Shown: positions 33,366 through 41,148 of the stretch, piece by piece
How positions within the stretch are numbered: the stretch's first letter is position 1
How the letters are laid out: each line of letters opens with the position of its first letter
Assembly (NCBI RefSeq): GCF_963667405.1
Contig: NZ_OY763408.1
Location: 372,001 to 436,000 of the forward strand
Source: an uncultured Sphaerochaeta sp.
GTDB lineage: Bacteria > Spirochaetota > Spirochaetia > Sphaerochaetales > Sphaerochaetaceae
Direction of reading: 5' to 3'
DNA length: 64,000 nucleotides
Program-made: the position numbers and the translations under genes
Notes under the pieces: generated by a model
Database searches by the model: none
The model's input: the letters and a program-made list of their open reading frames with translations, nothing else
What the model was told of the DNA's origin: nothing

Positions 33366-34529
33366 ATGCAAGGAAACCCACTCAGGGCTGCTGATTTACG
33401 GGTACATAATCAGAATATGGTGCTCTCTCTCATCCATGCAGCAACTCCCACTGGTATCAGCCAGTCAGAGGTGGTTCAGAAAACCGGTTTGAAAGCTCCT
33501 ACCATTTTCCGCATCTTCTCCTCGTTGGAGGAAGAGGGTCTCATCCTTCCCCTGGATGCGGATGCCGAGGAAGTGGTCTCCCGCAAAGGTCGCAGGCCTG
33601 TATTCTACGTGGTTGCGAAGAATGCCCGCTATACCATGGGCATTGAGTTCTGGACAGCGTTTCTCTCCCTGGGTGTCTTCAACTTCCAGGGTCAGCGCAT
33701 CTATTCGGTGATGCACCCGCTCAAAGAAGGGGTGAAGGCCGACGAAGTGATCGATTTCATGGTTGGGGAAGTGAATCGCGTGCTCACTGAGCTCTCGCTT
33801 CCCAAGGAGAGAGTCATCGGAATAGGGGTGGCAGCTCCTGGTCAGGTCGACCTTGAGCAGAAGCGGGTGCGATACTATCCCAGGATCGAAGGCATGAAAG
33901 ACATCGCCTTGGTGGATGAGCTGGAGAGCCGCTTGGGTCTTCCGGTCATCATCCACAATAACTGCAGTGCCCTTGCCCTCAGTGAATACCGCCATGGAGG
34001 GTATGAGCATGATGGCAGCATGTTCACCTTCCTGCTCAGGACCGGGGTGAACGGCGCCTTTGTCGACCATGATGAGATCTACGTCAACAGCATGAACCAG
34101 ACCATCGAGACAGGCCACATACCGATCAACAGCGATGGGCCCAGATGCAGTTGTGGTTCACGTGGATGCCTCCAGGCCTACCTGCAGGATCTCGACCCGC
34201 AATCGGTTGCCCAACGTCTTGCTTTGTTCGAGGAGCTGGATACCAGTCTGCGGGCAGGGGATCTGAGTGCCCAACGAACCATCGAGCGGGCTGCAGGGTA
34301 TCTCGTGATTGCGATGAAAATCATCATGCGCCTGCTTTCGCCCAAGAGTTTCCTCTTTGTGTGTTGCTGTGACACCATTTCGGATGCCCTTTGTGATCAT
34401 GTGAGGCGCCTGATCAGTGAGCCGGATGCTTTCTGCGGGGAAATCCCCCAGATTTTCGGAACAGCCTACGACCCGTTGCTTGCCCAGCGGGGAGCCTCCG
34501 ACCTCGTACTTCAGGATTTCTTCCGGTGA
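33366..34529 (+). CDS. ROK-family transcriptional regulator of the sulfoquinovose genes
   Basis: 387 aa. N-terminal winged helix (residues about 15-75: SQSEVVQKTGLKAPTIFRIFSSLEEEGLI), then a ROK domain with GIGVAAPGQVD, a glycine-rich loop and the zinc motif CSCGSRGCLQAY. NagC/XylR-type proteins repress sugar genes until the sugar or a derivative binds. It sits between the two operons that carry the TTACTT-N5-AAGTAA repeat, so it is the obvious candidate to bind them. SQ or a sulfosugar intermediate would be the inducer. The ribosome-binding site is GGAGGG before the ATG. Confidence 0.9.
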   Translation: MQGNPLRAADLRVHNQNMVLSLIHAATPTGISQSEVVQKTGLKAPTIFRIFSSLEEEGLILPLDADAEEVVSRKGRRPVFYVVAKNARYTMGIEFWTAFLSLGVFNFQGQRIYSVMHPLKEGVKADEVIDFMVGEVNRVLTELSLPKERVIGIGVAAPGQVDLEQKRVRYYPRIEGMKDIALVDELESRLGLPVIIHNNCSALALSEYRHGGYEHDGSMFTFLLRTGVNGAFVDHDEIYVNSMNQTIETGHIPINSDGPRCSCGSRGCLQAYLQDLDPQSVAQRLALFEELDTSLRAGDLSAQRTIERAAGYLVIAMKIIMRLLSPKSFLFVCCCDTISDALCDHVRRLISEPDAFCGEIPQIFGTAYDPLLAQRGASDLVLQDFFR

Positions 34530-34545
34530 TTTGCAAAACTTTTGG

Positions 34546-34575
34546 TTGACGAATCCCTTATTCCGTTATTTACTT
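34546..34575 (+). promoter_or_regulatory. Promoter of the SQ isomerase/ABC/sulfoquinovosidase operon
   Basis: TTGACG (34546-34551) followed at 17-18 bases by TTTACT/TTACTT as a -10, which merges into the inverted repeat at 34574-34590. A repressor on that repeat would block polymerase. Confidence 0.6.
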
Positions 34576-34590
34576 ACTTATGGAAAGTAA
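34574..34590. promoter_or_regulatory. Second copy of the proposed ROK operator
   Basis: TTACTT-ATGGA-AAGTAA, identical arms and spacing to the copy at 33260-33276, with 15 of 17 bases the same. It overlaps the -10 region and start site of the plus-strand operon. Confidence 0.8.
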
Positions 34591-34606
34591 CTAATAAGGA
34601 GCGGAT

Positions 34607-34648
34607 ATGCATCCCTCCTCTTTCCCTTCCATAAGGAGCAACGCGTGA
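34607..34648 (+). CDS. Possible 13-residue leader peptide before the SQ isomerase gene
   Basis: The frame MHPSSFPSIRSNA starts at an ATG five bases after an AAGGAG site and ends in a TGA that overlaps the GTG start of the isomerase (GTGA). The isomerase has its own AAGGAG inside this frame. Translation of the leader could couple to or gate the isomerase. It is too short for family evidence. Confidence 0.35.
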   Translation: MHPSSFPSIRSNA

Positions 34649-35961
34649 AACAGAGGGTGACCATTGGGGTTGTCTGTCTTGCCAGAACAACCTATGACTA
34701 TCTTGAGGCCCGCAATCTGTATACGGCCATTCGTACAAACCTGAAAACCCTTGAGGACGTGCAGTGGGAGTTCCTCGAGGATCTGGTCATCAGCCAGGAA
34801 GAGGGAAACGCTGCTGCCCAGCTGCTCGCAACCAAGCATCTTGATGGCTTGGTCTGCATATCCGGAACCTTCCATCTTGGCCACTTGGTGCTGCAGCTCA
34901 AACGGGAGCTTCCGGTACCCATCCTCTTGTGGGGTCTTCCCGAACTTCCCTACAACGGGGGAAAGATCCGGCTCAACTCGGTATGCGGGGTGAATCTCAA
35001 CGCCTCCAATCTCTACAAGAGCGGTTATGACGATTACACCGTCATTGTACAGGATGAAATCGACGAGGATTGGATTGATGCCATCCGTGTCATCAAGGCG
35101 ATGAAGATGGCCAAGATCGGGATCATCGGATATCGGGCTGATGGCTTTTTCAATGTCGGAGTGCAGGACAACCTGCTCTTCGGGCAGACCGGAGCTCTGG
35201 TCGACCACTATGAGTTGAGTGAGGTCCACTCCTATGCAGTAAGTGACGAGGCGGTTGCTGAGCGCAGGAAACAACTGACTTCCACCTTTGATGTTTCCAC
35301 CCTCAGCGAATACCAGCTGGACAAGGTTTCCCAGCTTTCGGCAAAGCTGGATGGTTTCTACAAGGAGAAGGGGCTCAGCGCCCTTGCCATCCGCTGTTGG
35401 CCTGAGTTCGCCCGTGATTTCGGAGTATCTCCCTGTGCAGCCATGTCCCTGCTCCAGTCCGAAGGTTTGATCCTTGCGTGCGAGGGTGATATCGATGGGG
35501 CTCTCTCCATGATCGCGCACAAGGCACTTGGTGCAGAAACCCCCTTCCTCTTCGACTTCTCCCAGGTGGATTTCAAGCAGGATTTCGCCTTGTTCTGGCA
35601 CTGTGGGGTAGCACCCTGCAATCTGTGGGATGGTGTATGCAACCGCAGCCTGGACACCTACTTTGCCGGAGGCAAGGGGGTGACTGCGGACTTCGTGCTC
35701 AAGAGCGGCGAGGTATCGGTGCTGCGCATCGATTCGGCCAGAGGCGGATATCGCATGTTCCTGCAACGGGGAAAAGCGGTACCCATGGAGAAGCTGCTCA
35801 AGGGCACCTATATGAAAGTGTTGTTCGAACGGCCGGTGAAAGAGGTTCTGGACCTGGTGCTGGACAATGGGCTCGCCCATCACTCCTCGGTGGTGTACGG
35901 AGCCTACATCAAGCCGCTCGAGTTGGTGGCCAAATTCAAGGGATGGAAAGTCATCGAATAG
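34645..35961 (+). CDS. L-fucose/L-arabinose isomerase-like protein, probable sulfoquinovose isomerase
   Basis: 438 aa, a member of the fucose/arabinose isomerase-like superfamily (GVVCLARTTYDYLEARNLY, KMAKIGIIGYRADGF, IRCWPEF...SPCAAMSLLQSEG, ACEGDIDGALSMIAHKALG). The true fucose isomerase of this genome is a different, longer protein at 61767-63593. Homologues act as SQ-to-sulfofructose isomerases in the sulfo-transaldolase and sulfo-transketolase pathways, which fits the first intracellular step here. The GTG start is six bases after AAGGAG. First large gene of the import operon. The substrate is inferred from context. Confidence 0.85.
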   Translation: MKQRVTIGVVCLARTTYDYLEARNLYTAIRTNLKTLEDVQWEFLEDLVISQEEGNAAAQLLATKHLDGLVCISGTFHLGHLVLQLKRELPVPILLWGLPELPYNGGKIRLNSVCGVNLNASNLYKSGYDDYTVIVQDEIDEDWIDAIRVIKAMKMAKIGIIGYRADGFFNVGVQDNLLFGQTGALVDHYELSEVHSYAVSDEAVAERRKQLTSTFDVSTLSEYQLDKVSQLSAKLDGFYKEKGLSALAIRCWPEFARDFGVSPCAAMSLLQSEGLILACEGDIDGALSMIAHKALGAETPFLFDFSQVDFKQDFALFWHCGVAPCNLWDGVCNRSLDTYFAGGKGVTADFVLKSGEVSVLRIDSARGGYRMFLQRGKAVPMEKLLKGTYMKVLFERPVKEVLDLVLDNGLAHHSSVVYGAYIKPLELVAKFKGWKVIE

Positions 35962-36040
35962 GAAGGCATGGGGAAATTTCCGATTTGACATACAAAGTAT
36001 TTTGCGTTTAGGGCAAAACTACGATACAAAGGAGATTGCT

Positions 36041-37306
36041 ATGATGAAAAAAACTAAACTTCTTGCAGTGCTGTTGATGCTCTGCCTGATGGCGGGACTG
36101 AGTGCACAAGGACAGGTGGACAGTGGCGTTCAGAAGGAAGTTGAACTGCGCTGGGCCAGCATCTGGGTCGGAAACGACAGCAAGGCACCGGCAGTGGAAG
36201 CCTTGGTGAACGAGTACAATGCCAAGAACGAGGGCAAGATCAAAGTGGTCATCGAGCCACAGCCCGACTACAATGCCTACGAGCAGAAAGTGCGTACCAG
36301 CCTTGCCGCCGGTCAGGCTCCTGCCGACATCTTCACGATCAAATTCAACCCGACCACCGCTACGTTCTACCAGTCGAACCTGCTTATGGATTTCTCGAAA
36401 GTGATGAGCAGCACCTGGAAGCAGACCTTTGACGCCGGTTCGCTGGAGCAGTCCACCGTTGATGGCATGATGAAGTCACTTCCCATGGAAACCGCCATTC
36501 TTCCCATCTGGTACAACATGGATGCTTTTGCCCAGGCTGGGGTGAAGACCCTTCCTGCAACCCTTGATGAGATGTGGGCTGCCTTCGACAAGCTCAAGGC
36601 TGCCGGCATCACCCCTGCAAGCCAGATGACCGGTGACACGAATGCCTGGACGAGCATGATCTGGTTCAGCCATTTCGCAGTCTCCCTCGGTGGCACCAAT
36701 GTGTGGGACAAGCCCTTCACCGATCCCGCGTTCGTGGAAGCGGCAAAGCTGACCAAGCGCATGATCACCGAGTACTCCACCAGTGATGCAGTCGGCCTGG
36801 GAGCCGGTGGAAGTGGCGGACATTTCCTTGCAGGACGCACTGCAGTGTTCTCCAACGGACCTTGGTATGCTGGTCGTGCTGACCTTGCCGCCACCCCGTT
36901 CTTCGGTTCCATCAAGATCGCCGGACTTCCCGCTGCCGGAAGCACCAAGGATTTCATGATCAGCCGCCTGCAGGCCAACATCTGTGCCGCAGCGACCAAG
37001 GACAAGGCCAAGGAAGCCGCCATCCTCGATTTCATGCAGTACCTGACCAGCCCTGCCTCCATTGCAAGGATTGCTGAGACCAGTGGTGCGATGTTCGCCA
37101 TCAAGACCGACTATCGCCCGGTCAAGGCTCTGCAGAAGCAGTTCTATGACGTAGCCTCCGCTGCCAAGACCACCGCTTTTGACCTCGAAGCTGCCTTGGG
37201 TGCTGAAGTGACACTGGAATTTGCCCAGCAACTGGGAGCTCTCGCTCTTGGCCGCATCAGCGCAGAGGAGTTCTGTGCTCTGGTCGACCGAAAGATTGAA
37301 CGCTGA
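36041..37306 (+). CDS. ABC transporter substrate-binding protein, probable SQ or SQ-glycerol uptake
   Basis: 421 aa, extracellular solute-binding protein of the sugar (CUT1, COG1653) type. Cleavable signal peptide with hydrophobic core LLAVLLMLCLMAGLSA; there is no lipobox Cys, so it should be free in the periplasm. Typical parts: VVIEPQPDYNAYEQKVRTSLAAG, FLAGRTAVFSNGPWYAG. The ATG follows AAAGGAG. A perfect TTGACA at 35985-35990 upstream may be part of an extra internal promoter. SQ or its glycerol glycoside is the likely ligand because the operon ends in a sulfoquinovosidase gene. Confidence 0.9.
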   Translation: MMKKTKLLAVLLMLCLMAGLSAQGQVDSGVQKEVELRWASIWVGNDSKAPAVEALVNEYNAKNEGKIKVVIEPQPDYNAYEQKVRTSLAAGQAPADIFTIKFNPTTATFYQSNLLMDFSKVMSSTWKQTFDAGSLEQSTVDGMMKSLPMETAILPIWYNMDAFAQAGVKTLPATLDEMWAAFDKLKAAGITPASQMTGDTNAWTSMIWFSHFAVSLGGTNVWDKPFTDPAFVEAAKLTKRMITEYSTSDAVGLGAGGSGGHFLAGRTAVFSNGPWYAGRADLAATPFFGSIKIAGLPAAGSTKDFMISRLQANICAAATKDKAKEAAILDFMQYLTSPASIARIAETSGAMFAIKTDYRPVKALQKQFYDVASAAKTTAFDLEAALGAEVTLEFAQQLGALALGRISAEEFCALVDRKIER

Positions 37307-37317
37307 TTTGTCATTCT

Positions 37318-37343
37318 GTGCTGCCGTCTTGTGACGGCAGCAT
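37318..37343 (+). terminator. Intercistronic hairpin between binding-protein and permease genes
   Basis: Stem of ten base pairs plus a wobble pair around the loop TTGT, arms TGCTGCCGTC and GACGGCAGCA, 12 bases after the stop at 37306. There is no T-tract. Such hairpins stabilise the upstream message, giving more binding protein than permease. Confidence 0.6.
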
Positions 37344-37369
37344 CTCATGCTTGATCTCAGGAGTACGGT

Positions 37370-38263
37370 ATGCAAGCTGTTGGAACACAACGAAGTCGAG
37401 TCTGGGGTGCGAGGGCCTTGTTCCTGTTCCCTGTCTTGCTCTTGTTCTTCTTTTTCTTTCTCTATCCCTTTGTCTTTACGATTGTGACCAGCTTCACCAG
37501 TTGGAGAGGCATCGGATCGATGAAGTTCAATGGCCTTGCCAACTATCAGAAACTGCTGGGTGACCCCACCTTCCGCAAGGCGTTGGGAAACAATGTCATC
37601 TGGGCGCTCTCCCAAGGGTTCATCCAGGTTCCCCTGGCCTGCCTGGTGGCCATGATCCTGGTACGCAAGCCCAAGGGGTGGAGAATGCTCAGAACCGTCT
37701 ACTACCTTCCCAATGTCATCTCCACGGTAGCATTGGCAATGGTCTGGGTGGCCATCTACAATGTGGAAGGTCCGCTGAACGCCATCCTTTCCTCCCTGTT
37801 CGGAATGGAAAAGCACAACTGGCTGGGCAACCCCGATACGGCACTCTTTGCAGTCATCTTCCAGACCGTCATCTACATCGGCTATTTTATGATCATCCTC
37901 CTTGCTTCGGCAATGAACATCCCCCGCTCGCTCTATGAGGCTGCCCAGATTGATGGGGCCAGCACTTTCCAGCAGGAGAGGCACATCACCCTGCCGATGC
38001 TCCGCGGGAGCCTGATCACCACCATGACCTTGGCCATGGCCTATGGGATGCGTCACTTTGAGTCCACCTTCCTGATGACCGGTGGCGGCCCTGCGTATGC
38101 AACCACCACCATGGGTATCGATCTCTATCTGAAAATGGACGCCTTGCGCTACAGCGAGGCCAGTACGGCAGGCGTGTTTCTCATCGTGATGGGCACGCTG
38201 GTCATCACCTTGCTTCGCAAGATTTTCGGCTCCTCGGACCCGATGAGCGAAATGGCCCAATAG
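37370..38263 (+). CDS. ABC sugar transporter permease (MalF-like)
   Basis: 297 aa, six predicted transmembrane helices. The EAA loop that contacts the ATPase is visible as YEAAQIDGASTFQQERHITLPML. The first helix LFLFPVLLLFFFFFLYPFVF is preceded by a basic N-terminus. It partners the next gene's permease and the preceding binding protein. No ATPase gene is in the operon, so a shared MsmK/UgpC-type ATPase from elsewhere must energise it. Confidence 0.93.
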   Translation: MQAVGTQRSRVWGARALFLFPVLLLFFFFFLYPFVFTIVTSFTSWRGIGSMKFNGLANYQKLLGDPTFRKALGNNVIWALSQGFIQVPLACLVAMILVRKPKGWRMLRTVYYLPNVISTVALAMVWVAIYNVEGPLNAILSSLFGMEKHNWLGNPDTALFAVIFQTVIYIGYFMIILLASAMNIPRSLYEAAQIDGASTFQQERHITLPMLRGSLITTMTLAMAYGMRHFESTFLMTGGGPAYATTTMGIDLYLKMDALRYSEASTAGVFLIVMGTLVITLLRKIFGSSDPMSEMAQ

Positions 38264-38272
38264 GAGGCTGAG

Positions 38273-39115
38273 ATGAAACAGCGCATCACCGGCATTCGCC
38301 TGGTTGCCAATAGTATCAAATGGGTGCTTCTGCTCAGCCTGCTTGCAGTAGCCCTGCTTCCGTTGCTGTGGCTTTTTGTCAGTTCGCTGAGGACCAATCT
38401 GGAACTGCAGACCAATCCCTTCGGGTGGCCGAAGACTATGCAGTGGGAGAATTATGCCAAGGCCTTGTCCATGGCCAGCTTGCCACGGTTGCTGCTCAAT
38501 TCGGTGGTGGTTGCCTCCTGTGCAGTCATCCTCAACAGCGCCGTCACCGCAATGGGTGCCTTCATTCTCGCCCGGGAACGCTTCAAAGGCCGCGATGTTC
38601 TCTATACGCTGCTCACCGCCGGTGTACTGGTCCCGGTGATCTCGTTCATGGTTCCCTACTTCTCCTTCATCACCAAGACAGGCCTCTACAACACCCTGTT
38701 GGCCCTCATCCTGGTGTACACCGCCGTGAATATTCCGGTTTCCATCTTCCTGGTAACCGCGTTCATGAAGTCCATTCCCCGCGAACTGGAGGAGGCTTCC
38801 GTAATCGATGGTTGCGGCTTTCTCAAGCGCTTCACCGTGATCATCCTTCCGCTGTCACGCAGCGGGCTCGTCACCGCCGCAACCTTCTGCTTCATCTACT
38901 CCTGGAACGAGTTCCTCATGGCAATGCTGCTCACCTCCTCGATCGAGTCGAGAACCATCCAGCTGGGCATCAAGTTCTTTTCCAGCCAGTTCATCACCGA
39001 TTACAGCAGCATGTATGCAGCAGTCATCATCACCATCATTCCGAGCATCCTCGCCTATGTGTTCCTGCATGACAAGATCATCGGCGGACTCACCGCCGGT
39101 GGGGTGAAGGGGTGA
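38273..39115 (+). CDS. ABC sugar transporter permease (MalG-like)
   Basis: 280 aa, six predicted helices, with the EAA loop LEEASVIDGCGFLKRFTVIILP. It starts nine bases after the first permease and ends in a GTGAGCATG junction with the sulfoquinovosidase gene. Membrane partner of the preceding permease in uptake of the sulfosugar. Confidence 0.93.
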   Translation: MKQRITGIRLVANSIKWVLLLSLLAVALLPLLWLFVSSLRTNLELQTNPFGWPKTMQWENYAKALSMASLPRLLLNSVVVASCAVILNSAVTAMGAFILARERFKGRDVLYTLLTAGVLVPVISFMVPYFSFITKTGLYNTLLALILVYTAVNIPVSIFLVTAFMKSIPRELEEASVIDGCGFLKRFTVIILPLSRSGLVTAATFCFIYSWNEFLMAMLLTSSIESRTIQLGIKFFSSQFITDYSSMYAAVIITIIPSILAYVFLHDKIIGGLTAGGVKG

Positions 39116-39117
39116 GC

Positions 39118-41148
39118 ATGATCAGTTGTACACGATGTGACGAGAAGCTGACCATCCAGTATCAGGGGATTCCCATCCTGGAGCACTCCCCGGCACGAAG
39201 TTGCCTCTCCCTTCGCCGGGCAGAGGAACATGTGGACATGTACCGCGGCAACTACTTCATCGAGGACTCCGTGCTCGATGAGCAGGATCTTCCCCTGTGT
39301 AGTGTCACCCAAGCCTACCAAGAGGGGCGGGGAGTGGTCAGTCTTTCCTTCAGCGGAAAGGCCGGCACGGTGATTTGCGACCTCAGTGAGGTGGAAGGGA
39401 GGCTGCAGATGCACCTTTCTCCCCTCCCTCAGCCATACAACCGCCTGATTCTCAGATTGGTCGCCTGTGAGGATGAGCATGTCTGGGGCTGTGGTGAGCA
39501 GTTCTCCCATTTTGACCTTCGGGGCAGGCACTTTCCCCTTTGGACCCAGGAGCAGGGAGTGGGGAGAAACAAGGCGACGGAGATCACGCAGATCGCCGAC
39601 CGTCTCGACCGTGCCGGTGGTGATTACCACACCACCTTCTATCCCCAGCCGACGTTTGTATCGAGCCGCCGGTACTTCGTGCATGCCCAGACCGATGGGT
39701 ATGCCGATTTCGATTTCTCCCATCCTGCCTACCACGAACTGGAGTTCTGGGATGTCCCTTCCTGCATCACCGTTTCCACCAAGCCCACCTTGCTCTCGGT
39801 GGTACAGGATATCTCCGCGCTCCTGGGCAGGCAGCCCAGGCTCCCTTCCTGGGCGTATGACGGCATCATAGTGGGGATGCAGGGAGGAACTGCAACCTGC
39901 TTGGAGAAACTGGAGCGAGTTCATGCCCATGGGATGCAGGTCTGTGGCCTTTGGATCCAGGACTGGGAGGGGGAGAAGTATACCAGCTTCGGAAAGCGGC
40001 TCAGGTGGAACTGGCAGTGGGATGCGTCCCTCTATCCCGGCCTCGACAAGGAGATTGCCCGCCTGCGAGCGCAGGGGATACGGGTGCTGGGGTACATCAA
40101 TCCCTATGTATTGGCCGACCATCCGTTGTTTGCGGAAGCGAAGCGTCTCGATCTGTTGGGCAAGCGTGCCGATGGTTCGGTGTACCTGGTTGACTTCGGC
40201 GAGTTCGATGCCGCCATCGTGGACTTTACCAATGAGAAGGCCGTGCGCTGGTACAAGGATGTGATCAAACGCGAATTGATCGACTTTGGCTTGAGCGGCT
40301 GGATGGCCGATTTCGGTGAGTATCTTCCCACCGATGTCATCTTGGCGAACGGTCGCAGTGCCATGTTGGAGCACAATCCCTGGCCCGGCTATTGGGCACA
40401 GGTCAACCATGATGCCATCGTGGAATCCAACAAGGAAGAGGAGGTCCTCTTCTTCATGCGTGCAGGGTCATCGCAAAGCCTTGCTTCCTGTCCCATGATG
40501 TGGGCCGGGGACCAGAATGTCGATTGGTCGGAGGATGATGGCTTACCCTCAGTCATAACGGCAGCCCTCTCGCTGGCTATGAGCGGGATGGGCTTGCATC
40601 ACAGCGATATCGGGGGGTATACCACTCTCTATGGCATGAAAAGGTCCAAGGAGCTCTTGCTCAGGTGGGCTGAGTTTGCCGCCTTCACCCCGCTGATGCG
40701 CACCCATGAGGGTAACAGGCCGAAGGACAACTGGCAGTTCGATTCCGACGAAGAGACCCTACGGATGCTTGCATTCTTCACCTCGCTCCATGTCCGGCTC
40801 AAGCCGTACCTGATGCACGTGGTGGCAGAGAATGCCGAGCAAGGAATCCCGGTCATGCGACCGCTGTTTCTCCATGACCCGGATCCTCGCTTTTATTCGG
40901 TCAAGGATGCCTACTTGCTGGGGTCTGACCTGTATGTTGCCCCGGTGCTCAAGCCGGGTTGCAATGAGCGGGAGATCGATCTGCCCACAGGAGAGTGGGT
41001 GCACCTTGTCACCCATGCCTCCTATGCGGATGGGAAGCATGTGGTGGCATCCCCCTTGGGACAACCTGCGGTCTTCTTCCGATGGGGCAGCGAGTTCTCC
41101 GAGCTCTTCTCGTCCCTGTTCAATACAGGAACGGAACAGCCTCTTTGA
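39118..41148 (+). CDS. yihQ: Sulfoquinovosidase (GH31)
   Basis: 676 aa, GH31 retaining alpha-glycosidase that releases SQ from SQ-glycerol or sulfolipid headgroups. Relative to E. coli YihQ, from memory of its published residues, every functional residue is present at a constant offset of seven: nucleophile D398 (in WMADFGEY), acid/base D465 (in WAGDQNVDW), and the sulfonate-recognition set Q281, R294, W297 and Y501 (QDWEG, FGKRLRW, DIGGY). No signal peptide, so it acts after import. The ATG at 39118 is chosen; a GTG at 39112 overlapping the permease stop is an alternative. Last gene of the import operon; 29 bases overlap the convergent nuclease gene. Confidence 0.95.
   Translation: MISCTRCDEKLTIQYQGIPILEHSPARSCLSLRRAEEHVDMYRGNYFIEDSVLDEQDLPLCSVTQAYQEGRGVVSLSFSGKAGTVICDLSEVEGRLQMHLSPLPQPYNRLILRLVACEDEHVWGCGEQFSHFDLRGRHFPLWTQEQGVGRNKATEITQIADRLDRAGGDYHTTFYPQPTFVSSRRYFVHAQTDGYADFDFSHPAYHELEFWDVPSCITVSTKPTLLSVVQDISALLGRQPRLPSWAYDGIIVGMQGGTATCLEKLERVHAHGMQVCGLWIQDWEGEKYTSFGKRLRWNWQWDASLYPGLDKEIARLRAQGIRVLGYINPYVLADHPLFAEAKRLDLLGKRADGSVYLVDFGEFDAAIVDFTNEKAVRWYKDVIKRELIDFGLSGWMADFGEYLPTDVILANGRSAMLEHNPWPGYWAQVNHDAIVESNKEEEVLFFMRAGSSQSLASCPMMWAGDQNVDWSEDDGLPSVITAALSLAMSGMGLHHSDIGGYTTLYGMKRSKELLLRWAEFAAFTPLMRTHEGNRPKDNWQFDSDEETLRMLAFFTSLHVRLKPYLMHVVAENAEQGIPVMRPLFLHDPDPRFYSVKDAYLLGSDLYVAPVLKPGCNEREIDLPTGEWVHLVTHASYADGKHVVASPLGQPAVFFRWGSEFSELFSSLFNTGTEQPL

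Noticed and set aside
34645..35961. L-fucose or L-arabinose isomerase for normal sugars
   Set aside because: A full-length fucI is present elsewhere in the window, and this shorter homologue is embedded in the SQ operon under the shared operator.
36476..38260. Minus-strand frame of 594 codons across the ABC binding protein and permease genes
   Set aside because: It lies antisense to three well-supported transporter features and crosses an intergenic hairpin; no motif was seen.
28351..41148. Sulfo-EMP, sulfo-ED or sulfo-transaldolase pathway instead of sulfo-transketolase
   Set aside because: No SQ/sulfofructose kinase, sulfofructose-phosphate aldolase, SQ dehydrogenase, lactonase, dehydratase or transaldolase gene is present; the split transketolase and RpiB homologue fit only the transketolase route.
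39118..41148. Ordinary alpha-glucosidase or alpha-xylosidase
   Set aside because: The QDWEG, GKRLRW and DIGGY residues specific to sulfoquinovosidases are all in place.
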